Source of the DNA: DATAAZ01 sp036259875 | GTDB taxonomy: Bacteria > Actinomycetota > Thermoleophilia > Gaiellales > Gaiellaceae | Reading direction: 5' to 3' | Length of the DNA: 49,822 nt | Assembly (NCBI GenBank): GCA_036259875.1 | Contig: DATAAZ010000072.1 | Span: forward strand, 1-49,822 | Translations under genes and position numbers: made by a program | Notes under the pieces: model-generated | The model's database searches: none | What the model saw: the letters and a program-made list of their open reading frames with translations, nothing else | Told to the model about the DNA's origin: nothing | Shown here: piece after piece, positions 23,111 to 31,561 of the stretch | Numbering within the stretch: position 1 is the first letter of the stretch | How the letters are laid out: every line of letters begins with the position of its first letter

Positions 23111-24305
23111 CGCGCTCCGCGTCGCGACCGTCGCCGCCGTCGGAATCGCGCTCTTCTCCGCCTCCTGGGTCGCGGTCCACGGCGGCTTCTACGATGACGC
23201 GGCGATCGTCGACACCCCGGTGTACCACGGCTACGCCGAGGCGATCGCCGCCGGGGAGGTGCCGTACCGCGATTTCGAGCTCGAGTACCCGCCAGGCGCG
23301 CTTCCCGTCTTCGTCCTCCCCTTGCTCGGCGACGACGCCGATTACGACCTCGTCTTCGAGCTCCTCATGCTGGCCTGCGGAGCTGCGGCGGTCGCGTTCG
23401 TCGCGGTCACCCTCGGCGCGCTCGGCGTCCCCGACCGCGTCCTCTCGGGAAGGGCGGCCGCGACGGCGCTCGGCCCGCTCCTCATCGGGCCGGTCGTCCT
23501 CACACGGTTCGACCTCTGGCCCGCGGCGCTCACAATCGCCGCGCTCGCCGCGCTCGTCGCGGGCCGCGAGCGCTTAGGGCTCGGCGTCCTCGGCGCAGCG
23601 GTCGCCGCGAAGCTCTATCCGCTCGTTCTTCTCCCGATCGCGATCCTCTTCGTCGCGCGCCGGCGAGGTGTCCGGACGGCCGCGGCGTCGTTCGGCGTCT
23701 TCGTGCTCGTCCTCGCCGCGGCGTTCGGTCCGTTCCTTGTCGTTGCGCCGGACGGCGTCGCCGAGAGCCTGGAGCGTCAGGCCGAGCGGCCGCTTCAGAT
23801 CGAGAGCCTCGGCGCGAGCATCCTCCTCGCGGCCGACCGGCTCGGCGTCTACAGCGCATCCGTCGCGACGAGCTCGGGCTCGCAAAACCTGATCGGGGCT
23901 CTCCCCGACACGCTCGCCTCCGTCCAGACCGTGCTCGGCGCCCTCGCCGTTGCCTCCGTCTGGATCGTCTTCGCGCGGACGCGCCGCGGCCCGGCCGAGC
24001 TCCTCACCGCGTCCGCGAGCGCGGTCGCCGCCTTCGTCGCGTTCGGGAAGGTGCTCTCGCCGCAGTTCCTCATCTGGCTCGTGCCGCTCATACCGCTCGT
24101 CCTCGAGCGCGCGCGCGTTGCGGCGGCGCTCTTCGGCGCGGCCGCGATTACGACGCTCCTCTGGTTCCCGTACCGCTACTGGGAGGTGGTCGCGATCGAG
24201 CGGCCGGTATGGGCCGTGCTCGTTCGCGACGTCCTTCTCGTCGCCCTCTTCGCGACGCTCCTCACGGCGACGAGAGGGAGACGCGAAGCGCCTCGCACCC
24301 CGTAG
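23073..24305 (+). CDS. GT87-like (DUF2029) polyprenyl-phosphate mannosyltransferase-type protein
   Basis: A 410-aa membrane protein with about ten helices. The first outer loop reads YAEAIAAGEVPYRDFELEYPPGALPVF, the acidic-plus-YPPG pattern of GT-C/GT87 proteins. Later motifs are GAAVAAKLYPLVLLP and KVLSPQFLIWLVPLIPLVL, also typical. Probably transfers a sugar from a polyprenyl carrier at the outer membrane face. It runs into the convergent phosphodiesterase gene, overlapping by 44 bp. Confidence 0.75.
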   Translation: MIATFESSSPRADALRVATVAAVGIALFSASWVAVHGGFYDDAAIVDTPVYHGYAEAIAAGEVPYRDFELEYPPGALPVFVLPLLGDDADYDLVFELLMLACGAAAVAFVAVTLGALGVPDRVLSGRAAATALGPLLIGPVVLTRFDLWPAALTIAALAALVAGRERLGLGVLGAAVAAKLYPLVLLPIAILFVARRRGVRTAAASFGVFVLVLAAAFGPFLVVAPDGVAESLERQAERPLQIESLGASILLAADRLGVYSASVATSSGSQNLIGALPDTLASVQTVLGALAVASVWIVFARTRRGPAELLTASASAVAAFVAFGKVLSPQFLIWLVPLIPLVLERARVAAALFGAAAITTLLWFPYRYWEVVAIERPVWAVLVRDVLLVALFATLLTATRGRREAPRTP

Positions 24306-25050
24306 CGCGACCGTCGGGACGGCACTCGACGATGACCCCTTCGATCCGAACGTCGCGCTCGGCGGGCTGGAAGCGGACCGGGATTCCGGTCCGCATTCGC
24401 CTGATCGCGAGCTCGGCCTCGACGCCGATCACGGAGTCGTGCGGGCCGGTCATCCCCGCATCGGTGATCGCCGCCGTCCCGCCGGGTTGCACGCGGGCGT
24501 CGTTCGTCTGCACGTGCGTGTGCGTCCCGATCACGGCGGTCGCCCGACCGTCGAGCAGGCGCGCGAGCGCGACCTTCTCGCTCGTCGCTTCCGCGTGGAA
24601 GTCGACGACGACGATGGGCGTGGAGCGGCGCGCCTCGTCGACGAGCCGGTCGACGATGAGGAACGGATGGACGGCGACCTCGAGGAACAGATGCCCCTGG
24701 AGGTTCACGACCGCAACTCGCGTCCCGTCCGAGGCTGGCACGACCGTGAGCCCCCGGCCCGGCGCCTCCTCACCGCCGAGGTTCGCCGGGCGCAGGACGC
24801 GGTCGCTCGCCTGGAGGAGCGGCATGAGGTCACGCCTCCGCCAGACGTGGTTCCCGGTCGTCACGACGTCCGCACCGGCCGTGAGGAGCTTCTGCGCGAG
24901 CTTCGCTGTCAGGCCGACACCGTCGGCGGCGTTTTCGCCGTTCACGACGCAGAAGCTCACGCCGAGCTGCTCCCGCAGTCCGGGGAGCCGCTCCTCGACC
25001 GCGCGACGGCCGGGCGCGCCGAACACGTCGGCGAGGAAAAGGATCTTCAT
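24262..25050 (-). CDS. YmdB/TIGR00282-type metallophosphodiesterase
   Basis: A 262-aa calcineurin-like enzyme that in studied members hydrolyses 2',3'-cyclic nucleotides. Metal ligands visible: D8 in LFLADVFG, E39-N40 in NGEN, N67-H68 in GNHVW, the later VVVDFHAEATSEK histidine, and GTHTHVQTND near the C-terminus. The length matches the family. ATG 25050 starts directly at MKILFL. It lies 20 nt downstream of the LytM-like gene on the same strand, probably co-transcribed. Confidence 0.9.
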   Translation of the reverse strand: MKILFLADVFGAPGRRAVEERLPGLREQLGVSFCVVNGENAADGVGLTAKLAQKLLTAGADVVTTGNHVWRRRDLMPLLQASDRVLRPANLGGEEAPGRGLTVVPASDGTRVAVVNLQGHLFLEVAVHPFLIVDRLVDEARRSTPIVVVDFHAEATSEKVALARLLDGRATAVIGTHTHVQTNDARVQPGGTAAITDAGMTGPHDSVIGVEAELAIRRMRTGIPVRFQPAERDVRIEGVIVECRPDGRATGCEALRVSLSSP

Positions 25051-25070
25051 GCGCGGCTCGTGGGGAGGTC

Positions 25071-26042
25071 CTACGGCGCTGCTAGCGAGGCCGCGAAGCG
25101 GACCTCGATGTGGACGTGCTGGCCGCGGTCGTGCGTGTAGCGCGCGAGCCCGGCCCGTTCGACCTCCGAGAGGTCGATCACGCGGCCGATCTTCGTGCGC
25201 GCGGCGACGACGCTCGAGCCGACGGTAAGCGCCGGGTCGAGCTCCAGGTTGGTCAGCGAGACGACGAAGCCCGGGTTCCCCGCCGGCTGGACCTCGATGT
25301 TCCTGCCGTACGGGCGGCCGTTCACGATTCGGTCCGAAATCGCGATCACCGTGCCGTCGACGGGCGCGTACACGTCCGTGCCCTCGGGCGCTCCAACGTC
25401 GAGCCCGCCCGTCCGCGGACCCGCGCCGCCTTCGAGGAGGTAGTAGCGGAGCCCCGAGCCGTCGTCGCCGACGATGCGCTGGACGATGCGCCCGAACGCG
25501 CCCGCGTTCGCCTGCGATCCGACGGGCTCGAGCGGAAGAGCGGTCTCGCCCGCGCCGTGGTAGCCGATCGCCGTCACGCGCGCCTGGTTCACGGGAAGCT
25601 GGATCCGCAGCGTGTCGTGCATCGCCACCACTTGCGGCCGCGGCGGGCCCGAGGGCAGGAGGCGGTGTGCCGGCGCGGGTCCCGCGGCGCCGACGAGCCG
25701 GTCGCCGCTCGGGCCGAACGCGGTGACGAGGAGGATGACGAGCGCGACGGCCGCTGCGACCGTCAGCGCGGCAAGGCGTCGCGCCCGGCGAAGCCTCGCG
25801 CGTTCCCTCTCTCGGAGCGCGGCACGAGCGGCAAGTCCCGGTGCCTCGGGCCAAGCCATCCGCGGCACGCTATCCGAGGCTCCGACGTCGAGCAACCGAG
25901 GACCCGGCCGCTCCGGCCGCCGCCGTGGCGGGACGTCGACCCACTCGAGCGCCAGCGCGCCGTCCGTAGGCGGCACCGGGGACGAGGCCGCCGCCCGCCT
26001 CGGTCCAACCACCTCCGCCTCGTGATCGTACGGCCGGGTCAT
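25071..26042 (-). CDS. Membrane-anchored LytM/M23-like protein, probably degenerate
   Basis: A 323-aa protein: a proline/charged cytoplasmic N-terminus, a basic helix RERERARLRRARRLAALT, one membrane helix (VAAAVALVILLVTAFG) and an outer C-terminal M23-like beta domain. That domain has GTDVYAPVDGTVIAISD and GQHVHIEVR, the latter supplying the HxH metal pair. The usual first motif HxGxD reads TGGLD here, so the first zinc histidine is absent and hydrolase activity is doubtful. ATG 26042 is chosen for its GAGG ribosome-binding site; ATG 25859 (262 aa) is the alternative. It diverges from the ABC exporter. Confidence 0.75.
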   Translation of the reverse strand: MTRPYDHEAEVVGPRRAAASSPVPPTDGALALEWVDVPPRRRPERPGPRLLDVGASDSVPRMAWPEAPGLAARAALRERERARLRRARRLAALTVAAAVALVILLVTAFGPSGDRLVGAAGPAPAHRLLPSGPPRPQVVAMHDTLRIQLPVNQARVTAIGYHGAGETALPLEPVGSQANAGAFGRIVQRIVGDDGSGLRYYLLEGGAGPRTGGLDVGAPEGTDVYAPVDGTVIAISDRIVNGRPYGRNIEVQPAGNPGFVVSLTNLELDPALTVGSSVVAARTKIGRVIDLSEVERAGLARYTHDRGQHVHIEVRFAASLAAP

Positions 26043-26047
26043 GCAGC

Positions 26048-26053
26048 TATCCT
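26048..26053 (+). promoter_or_regulatory. TATCCT -10-like hexamer for the ABC exporter
   Basis: Lies 8 nt before GTG 26062 and after ATG 26041, so it argues for GTG 26062 as the real start. It overlaps the 5' region of the divergent LytM-like gene. Confidence 0.4.
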
Positions 26054-26061
26054 CGGCCGAC

Positions 26062-26829
26062 GTGAGCGCCGTCGGCCCGAACCACGGTGACACGCACGGC
26101 GGACGGCGAGGAGAGGCCGAGACGGTCCCGGAAGGGGTCGTTCTGGCCGCTCGCGGCGTGGCGCGCCGGTACGGCTCGCACGTCGCGCTCGCGCCGACGA
26201 CGCTCGACGTGCGGACGGGCGGGACGCTCGCCCTCGTGGGGCCGAACGGCGCGGGCAAGTCGACGCTGCTCGGGATCCTCGCGGGCGCGCTCGCCCCGAG
26301 CGAGGGGTCCGTCATCGTCGCGGACCCGCCGCCGCGGATCGGCTGGGTGCCGCAGCGCCCGGCGCAGTACGGCCGGCTCTCGGCGCGGGAGAACCTCGAG
26401 CTCTTCGCACGGCTCGAGGGAATCGACGACGTCGAGGCGAAGGTGGCGTCGCTCCTGCGGCTGGTCGACCTCGCGGCGCCCGATCGCCCCGCCACCGAGC
26501 TCTCCGCGGGCAACCAGCAGCGACTCAACATCGCGATTGCGCTCCTCGCCGAGCCCGAAGTCCTCCTCCTCGACGAGCCGACCGCTTCGCTCGATCCCGG
26601 CCAGCGGCGCCGCCTGTGGGAGCTCGCCTCGTCCGTGCGCGAGCACGGCGGCGCGGTCGTCTTCGCCACCCAGAACATCGACGAGGTCGAGAGGTTCGCG
26701 GACGTGGTCGCGGTCCTCCAGGACGGGAACGTCGTGTTCCACGGGCCGTTCGACCGACTCGGCGAAAAACGCCTCCCGTTCTCCGCGGACTTGGACCTTT
26801 CCGCTCGCTTCGCTCGCGACACCGCGTAG
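26062..26829 (+). CDS. ABC transporter ATP-binding protein
   Basis: A 255-aa ATPase subunit. Walker A GPNGAGKST, Q-loop GWVPQRPAQYG, signature LSAGNQQRLNIA (a variant of LSGGQ), Walker B VLLLDEPTASLDP, and an H-loop-like region where VVFATQNIDEVERF has Gln in place of the switch His. It energises the membrane partner immediately downstream (10-nt gap). GTG 26062 is preferred over ATG 26041 because of the hexamer position. The ATQN substitution may lower turnover. Confidence 0.9.
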   Translation: MSAVGPNHGDTHGGRRGEAETVPEGVVLAARGVARRYGSHVALAPTTLDVRTGGTLALVGPNGAGKSTLLGILAGALAPSEGSVIVADPPPRIGWVPQRPAQYGRLSARENLELFARLEGIDDVEAKVASLLRLVDLAAPDRPATELSAGNQQRLNIAIALLAEPEVLLLDEPTASLDPGQRRRLWELASSVREHGGAVVFATQNIDEVERFADVVAVLQDGNVVFHGPFDRLGEKRLPFSADLDLSARFARDTA

Positions 26830-26839
26830 AGGGACCGGT

Positions 26840-28189
26840 GTGACCGCGGTTCGCTTGCTCCTCGGAAAGGACCTGAGGGTCCTCGGCCGCTCGCCCGCGC
26901 TTCTCGTCGCGCTCCTCCTCTACCCCGTCCTGATCGCCCTCCTCGTCGCGCTCGTCGCGCGCTTCGCAGGCGACAAGCCGCGCGTTGGCTTCGTCGACAA
27001 CGACGACATTCCGCGTGAGATCACGGTCGGCGGCCAGACGTTCGACGTGAGCGAGGTGATCGACGAGGTCGAGACGGAGGTCGACTTGATCCCGCTCTCG
27101 GAGCAGGACGCCGAGGAACGGCTGCGCACGGGAGACGTCGTCGCCGCGATCGTCGTCCCGCGCGGCTTCGTCTCCCGTCTCCAGAGCCTCGTCCGCCAGC
27201 CGACCCTCATCCTCCGCATCACGCGCGGGGGTCTCGCGGGGCGAGTCGAGCGCCAGACCGAGGCGCTCGTCTACAACCTGAACCGCAACCTCCAGGACGC
27301 CTACATCGAGGCGAACCTCGAGTACGTGGACCTGCTTCGGCAGGGCGGGACGGGGGAGTTCCTCGGCAACGAGTTCGACATCGTCGGGCTCGCTGGTGCC
27401 GAGCGGCTGCTCGCGTCGCTTCGGGACAGGCGCGACGATCCGGCGGAGCAGCGCGAGATCGCCGAGCTTCAGGCGTTCGTCGACGAGGCGGAGCTCGCGC
27501 TCACGCAGAGCGAGGAGACGCTTCGCGCGACCGCGAACCCGATCGTCCTCCAGCTCGACGACGAGGGCCGGCGGCAGTGGTTCCTGTCCGCGCAGGTGCA
27601 GGCCTACGCCCTCGCGCTCACGCTCGCACTCCTCTCGATCCTGGTCGCGGCGGCGGGGATCGCTTCCGAGCGCGACGAGAACGTGCTCGGTCGGCTCACG
27701 CGGGGGCTCGTTCGGCTCGGCGAGCTCGTCGCCGAGAAGATCGCGTTCGTCACGGTAGTCGGCGTCGCGCTTGGCCTCGCGCTCGTTCTCGTCTTGGGTC
27801 TCGCGATCGAGCTCTCGGGCTCGACCGCGTTCGCGTCCTGGCTCCGGCTCCCGGTCGTGGCGGTCGGGCTCGCGTTCGCCGCAGCGGCGTTCGGCGCGTT
27901 CGGCGTTCTGCTCGGCGTTCTCGCGCGCGAGACGCGGACGGCCGCGCTCGTCGCGCTTCTCGTCGCGCTCCCGCTGGTTCTGCTCGGCTCGCTCCCCGAG
28001 GTCTCCGTCTCACCCGCTGCGTGGGTTTCGCGCCTCTTTCCCTTCGTCCACTCCGTGAACCTCTTCGAGTCGACGCTCTACGATGTCGACCCGGCCGCGA
28101 CGGTCGCGCGCGAGCTGGCGTGGCTCCTCGCGCTCGCGATCGCCTTTGCGTTCGGAGCACGACTGGGGATCCGGCGGCTGCTCGCATGA
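26840..28189 (+). CDS. ABC-2 type permease
   Basis: A 449-aa membrane subunit. An N-terminal helix (LLVALLLYPVLIALLVALVARF) is followed by a large outer domain (about residues 45-250) rich in charged helices. Five further helices end at FAFGARLGIRRLLA. This is the ABC-2/YhgE-like architecture, with one helix, a soluble insert, then a helix bundle. Forms an exporter with the upstream ATPase; substrate unknown, perhaps a lipid or small molecule. GTG 26840 has the coding frame consistent through to the stop. Confidence 0.85.
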   Translation: MTAVRLLLGKDLRVLGRSPALLVALLLYPVLIALLVALVARFAGDKPRVGFVDNDDIPREITVGGQTFDVSEVIDEVETEVDLIPLSEQDAEERLRTGDVVAAIVVPRGFVSRLQSLVRQPTLILRITRGGLAGRVERQTEALVYNLNRNLQDAYIEANLEYVDLLRQGGTGEFLGNEFDIVGLAGAERLLASLRDRRDDPAEQREIAELQAFVDEAELALTQSEETLRATANPIVLQLDDEGRRQWFLSAQVQAYALALTLALLSILVAAAGIASERDENVLGRLTRGLVRLGELVAEKIAFVTVVGVALGLALVLVLGLAIELSGSTAFASWLRLPVVAVGLAFAAAAFGAFGVLLGVLARETRTAALVALLVALPLVLLGSLPEVSVSPAAWVSRLFPFVHSVNLFESTLYDVDPAATVARELAWLLALAIAFAFGARLGIRRLLA

Positions 28190-28201
28190 ACGCTCCTTAC
28201 A

Positions 28202-28207
28202 TAGGCT
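28202..28207 (+). promoter_or_regulatory. TAGGCT -10-like hexamer for hemB
   Basis: TANNNT hexamer 7 nt before the hemB ATG at 28215, in a 25-nt gap after the permease gene. Confidence 0.35.
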
Positions 28208-28214
28208 GAAGGCG

Positions 28215-29186
28215 ATGGCGACGTTTCCCGTCACGCGCCTTCGCCGCTTCCGCCGGACGGCGCCGCTTCGGGCGCTCGTCCGCGAGACGCGGCTCGACGT
28301 AGGCGACCTCGTCTACCCGCTCTTCGTCTGTCCAGGCGAGGGCGTCGAGGCGCCGCTGGAGGGGCTGCCCGGGATCGCACGCCGCTCGGTCGACCTCCTC
28401 GCCGAGGAGGCGGCGCGCGTCCACGCGCTCGGGATCGGAGCCGTGCTGCTCTTCGGGATCCCGGAGGACAAGGATGATGTCGGCTCGGGAGCGTACGACG
28501 AAGACGGGATCGTCCAGCGCGCGCTCCGGGCGGTGCGCGAGCGCATCCCGGAGCTCGTGCTCGTCACCGACGTCTGCCTCTGCGAGTACACGTCGCACGG
28601 CCACTGCGGCCTCGTCCAGGACGGCGAGGTGCTGAACGACGTCTCGCTCGAGGTTCTCGCGCGCACGGCCGTCAGCCATGCGGAGGCGGGCGCGGACACG
28701 GTTGCGCCGAGCGACATGATGGACGGGCGCGTCGCGGCGATCCGAGCGGCGCTCGACGCGGAGGGGTTCGAGCGGACACCGATCGTCGCGTACTCGGCGA
28801 AGTACGCCTCGGCGTTCTACGGGCCTTTCCGGGAGGCGGCCGGGTCGGCGCCAGCGTTCGGCGACCGGCGGAGCTACCAGATGGACCCGCCGAACGTCCG
28901 CGAGGCGCTTCGCGAGTGCGCCCTCGACCTGGAAGAGGGTGCGGACGCGATCATGGTGAAACCCGCACTGCCGTACCTCGACGTGATCGCAGCGGCTCGC
29001 GAGCGCTTCGATGCGCCGCTCTTCGCGTACAACGTGAGCGGCGAGTACGCGATGGTCAAGGCGGCGGCGGCGCGCGGGTGGCTGGACGAACGCCAGGCGG
29101 CGCTCGAGACGCTCACCGCCGTGAGGCGCGCCGGCGCCGACGTGATCGTCACGTACTGGGCGAAGGAAGCGGCCGGCTGGCTGTAG
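28215..29186 (+). CDS. hemB: Delta-aminolevulinic acid dehydratase (porphobilinogen synthase)
   Basis: A 323-aa enzyme that condenses two 5-aminolevulinates to porphobilinogen in tetrapyrrole synthesis. The catalytic lysines are K196 (YSAKYASAFYGPF) and K249 (MVKPALPYLD). The cysteine-rich zinc site C121, C123 and C131 (CLCEYTSHGHC) shows a zinc-dependent enzyme. Sequence is complete. Haem would be needed by the cytochrome complex encoded 3 kb downstream. Its stop is overlapped by the next frame. Confidence 0.97.
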   Translation: MATFPVTRLRRFRRTAPLRALVRETRLDVGDLVYPLFVCPGEGVEAPLEGLPGIARRSVDLLAEEAARVHALGIGAVLLFGIPEDKDDVGSGAYDEDGIVQRALRAVRERIPELVLVTDVCLCEYTSHGHCGLVQDGEVLNDVSLEVLARTAVSHAEAGADTVAPSDMMDGRVAAIRAALDAEGFERTPIVAYSAKYASAFYGPFREAAGSAPAFGDRRSYQMDPPNVREALRECALDLEEGADAIMVKPALPYLDVIAAARERFDAPLFAYNVSGEYAMVKAAAARGWLDERQAALETLTAVRRAGADVIVTYWAKEAAGWL

Positions 29187-29737
29187 TTCCACCAGCCACG
29201 GACGTCTGGGAGACGATCGCCGGGGAGGCGACGCGCGAGAGCGACCTCTGGGCGTCGGCGCTCCTCGCGCGCGGCGAGCGCGAGCCGGTCGCGGTCTTCT
29301 CGCCGCTCGCCGACCCCCGTTTCGCGCTCGGTCTCGAGACGATCTACGAGGGCTACCTGCTGCACTACGGACGGCCCCGGCTCTTCCGCCCACCCGACCG
29401 CGACACGAGCATCCTGCTGGGCGACTACCTCTACGCGCACGGGCTTGTCCGGATCGCGGAGCACGGCGAGGTGGCCGTGGTCGCCGACCTCGCCGAGCTC
29501 CTCTCGCTCTGCGCACAGCTTCGCGCACAGGCCGCGCCCGGCCGGCCCGTCTCCGACGGCGTTGTCTGGGCGGCGACGGTCAGCCTCCTGGGCGGCGTCG
29601 ATGCACGTCTCGCACGCGCGCGCGAGGCGCTTCGCGACGAGGGTGCCGCCGCGCCCCTCGAGTCGCTCGCCGCCGACGTTGCCGGGGGTGAGCCGCTTCG
29701 GATTGCGCTCGGGCTGCACGCCGCCCGCACCGCGTAA
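29177..29737 (+). CDS. Hypothetical protein after hemB, with a prenyl-synthase-like patch; non-canonical start
   Basis: About 186 aa. The frame is clearly coding but has no ATG, GTG or TTG between the hemB 3' end and the conserved-looking body (TDVWETIAGEATRESDLWAS). CTG 29177, overlapping the hemB stop by 10 nt and preceded by AAGGA, is the best start. The middle, TSILLGDYLYAHGLVRIAEHGE then LAELLSLCAQLRAQ, recalls the LLGDYLLARAF helix of trans-polyprenyl synthases, but the DDxxD metal motifs are absent. It may be a non-catalytic relative or partner; the function is not assigned. Confidence 0.55.
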   Translation: MAVVPPATDVWETIAGEATRESDLWASALLARGEREPVAVFSPLADPRFALGLETIYEGYLLHYGRPRLFRPPDRDTSILLGDYLYAHGLVRIAEHGEVAVVADLAELLSLCAQLRAQAAPGRPVSDGVVWAATVSLLGGVDARLARAREALRDEGAAAPLESLAADVAGGEPLRIALGLHAARTA

Positions 29738-29772
29738 CGACCCCAGCCCGGCGACGTCAGCGGGCGGGGCAC

Positions 29773-29778
29773 TAGAAT
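29773..29778 (+). promoter_or_regulatory. TAGAAT -10-like hexamer
   Basis: Lies 9 nt before the ATG of the 61-residue membrane protein at 29788. Close to the TATAAT consensus (5 of 6). Confidence 0.45.
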
Positions 29779-29787
29779 CCCGCGCCG

Positions 29788-29973
29788 ATGAGCCTGCTCC
29801 TAGCTGCCCTCCCGTTCGCGCAGGAAGACGTCGCCGAGGAAGGGCGGAAGATCGTGATCGGGATGCTGCTCGTCGGGCTGACGTTCCTGAGCGTCATCGT
29901 GCTCGGTCAGCTGTCGCGCTACCTCGTGCACCGCCGCCGCCAGCGCCGCGACGCGCAGCGCCGCGTCTACTGA
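29788..29973 (+). CDS. Small single-pass membrane protein
   Basis: A 61-aa protein with one membrane helix (IVIGMLLVGLTFLSVIVLG), preceded by an acidic EDVAEEGRK and followed by a strongly basic RRRQRRDAQRR tail, so the C-terminus is cytoplasmic. No family recognised. It has its own promoter-like hexamer and stands 35 nt before the ubiD-like gene. A role as a small subunit of a membrane complex is conceivable but unsupported. Confidence 0.65.
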   Translation: MSLLLAALPFAQEDVAEEGRKIVIGMLLVGLTFLSVIVLGQLSRYLVHRRRQRRDAQRRVY

Positions 29974-29993
29974 GGGCTCGAGGGCGGCCCCGT

Positions 29994-29999
29994 TAGACT
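29994..29999 (+). promoter_or_regulatory. TAGACT -10-like hexamer for the UbiD-like gene
   Basis: Lies 8 nt before GTG 30008. The spacing favours GTG 30008 over TTG 30005. Confidence 0.4.
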
Positions 30000-30007
30000 C
30001 GCGGTTG

Positions 30008-31492
30008 GTGGTCGCCTCCGACCTTCGCTCCTGGGTCGACCTGCTGCGCAGGGAGGGCGAGCTCGTGGAGGTCGACGCCGAGGTCGACCCGTACCTGGAG
30101 ATCACCGAGATCGCCGATCGCACCGTGAAGGCGGGTGGGCCGGCGCTCCTCTTCCGGAATCCGAAGGGCTCCGACCACCCGCTCCTCATCAACCAGTTCG
30201 GAACGGAGCGGCGGATGGCGCTTGCGTTCGGGGCGACGAGCCTCGACGAAGTCGCCCGCAAGCTGGAGGACGTCTTCGAGATGCAGCCGCCGCAGGGGCT
30301 CGTGGAGAAGGTGAAGGGCCTCGGGAAGCTGAAGCGCCTCGCCGACTCGGTGCCGAAGACGGTCGGCCGCGCGCCCTCGCAGGAGGTCGTTCTCGAGCCG
30401 GATCTCGACGTCCTGCCGATCCAGCACTGCTGGCCGGGCGACCCGGCGCCGTTCGTGACGCTCCCGGCGGTGATCACGAAGGACCCGCGCACCGGCGTCC
30501 GCAACGTCGGGATGTACCGGATGCAGAAGATCGACGCCCGGACGACGTACATGCACTGGCAAATTCACAAGGACGGCCGGGCCGACTGGCTCGCGACCGA
30601 CGGTCGCATCCCCGTCGCCGTCGCGCTTGGCTGCGATCCCGTGACGACGTATGCGGCGAGCGCGCCGCTTCCGAAGCACGTCGACGAGCTCATGCTCGCC
30701 GGCTTCCTGCGCGGCGCGCCCGTCGAGATCGTGAAGGCGAAGACCCTCGACCTCGAGGTCCCCGCGCACGCGGAGATCGTCCTCGAGGGCTACATCGAGA
30801 GGGACGAGCTCGGGATCGAGGGGCCGTTCGGCGACCACACGGGCTACTACTCGCCGCCCGAGCCCTTCCCCGTCTTCCGCCTGACCGCGATGACGATGCG
30901 CCGCGACGCGATCTACCCGTCCATCGTCGTCGGCGTTCCGCCGCAGGAGGACGCCTGGCTCGGAAAGGCGACGGAGCGGATCTTCCTCCCGGCGATCCGG
31001 ATGACCGTGCCGGAGATCGTCGACATCGACCTCCCAGTCGCGGGCGCGTTCCACAACTGCGCGATTGTCTCGATCCGGAAGGCCTTCCCCGGCCAGGCGC
31101 GGAAGGTGATGCACGCGGTCTGGGGGCTCGGGCTCCTCTCGCTCTCGAAGTCGGTGGTCGTCGTGGACGACTTCGTCGACGTGCACGACTACGAGCAGGT
31201 CTTCTTCCACGTGTGCGCCAACGTCGACGTGAAGCGCGACGTGATGCTTTCCGAGGGACCGCTCGACCAGCTCGATCACGCGGCTGCGCTTCCCTGTTAC
31301 GGCGGCAAGCTCGGGATCGACGCGACGCACAAGTGGGAGTCGGAGGGCGCGCGTCCGTGGCCGGAGCGAATCGAGATGACGCGGGAAGTTCGTGACTTGG
31401 TCGACCGGCGCTGGCCCGAGTACGGAATCGAGTCCGATGCGGCACAAAATGGCCGTATTTCCAGGGGTTTGCGTCAAAAGCTACGTCTTTGA
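30008..31492 (+). CDS. ubiD: UbiD-family prenylated-FMN decarboxylase (candidate menaquinone decarboxylase)
   Basis: A 494-aa UbiD-type enzyme that decarboxylates aromatic or alpha,beta-unsaturated acids with prenylated FMN made by UbiX. Visible: SWVDLLRREGELVEV at the start, NVGMYRMQ and TYMHWQIHKDG near the cofactor site, and APVEIVKAKTLDLEVPAHAE then ERDELGIEGPFGDHTGYYS with the conserved acidic/arginine cluster. With ubiX, menG and mqn genes nearby, the likely substrate is 1,4-dihydroxy-6-naphthoate or its prenylated form (MqnL-like role). GTG 30008 follows a TAGACT hexamer. Confidence 0.9.
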   Translation: MVASDLRSWVDLLRREGELVEVDAEVDPYLEITEIADRTVKAGGPALLFRNPKGSDHPLLINQFGTERRMALAFGATSLDEVARKLEDVFEMQPPQGLVEKVKGLGKLKRLADSVPKTVGRAPSQEVVLEPDLDVLPIQHCWPGDPAPFVTLPAVITKDPRTGVRNVGMYRMQKIDARTTYMHWQIHKDGRADWLATDGRIPVAVALGCDPVTTYAASAPLPKHVDELMLAGFLRGAPVEIVKAKTLDLEVPAHAEIVLEGYIERDELGIEGPFGDHTGYYSPPEPFPVFRLTAMTMRRDAIYPSIVVGVPPQEDAWLGKATERIFLPAIRMTVPEIVDIDLPVAGAFHNCAIVSIRKAFPGQARKVMHAVWGLGLLSLSKSVVVVDDFVDVHDYEQVFFHVCANVDVKRDVMLSEGPLDQLDHAAALPCYGGKLGIDATHKWESEGARPWPERIEMTREVRDLVDRRWPEYGIESDAAQNGRISRGLRQKLRL

Positions 31493-31517
31493 CACGAGGG
31501 TCGAAAACCGAAAGAAT
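31489..31517 (+). promoter_or_regulatory. Promoter of the qcr operon
   Basis: A consensus -35 TTGACA (31489-31494, overlapping the UbiD stop) and AAGAAT (31512-31517) are separated by 17 nt. The region is unusually AT-rich for this window. The transcript would have a roughly 35-nt leader with an AGGGGAG ribosome-binding site before GTG 31562. Confidence 0.6.
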
Positions 31518-31561
31518 CGCGGTGCTTGTAACACGGGCCGGCGTCCAGGAAGGGGAGCTGA

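Noticed and set aside
26041..26061. ATG 26041 as start of the ABC ATPase
   Set aside because: It precedes the TATCCT hexamer, overlaps the divergent start at 26042 and adds residues not expected before the nucleotide-binding fold.
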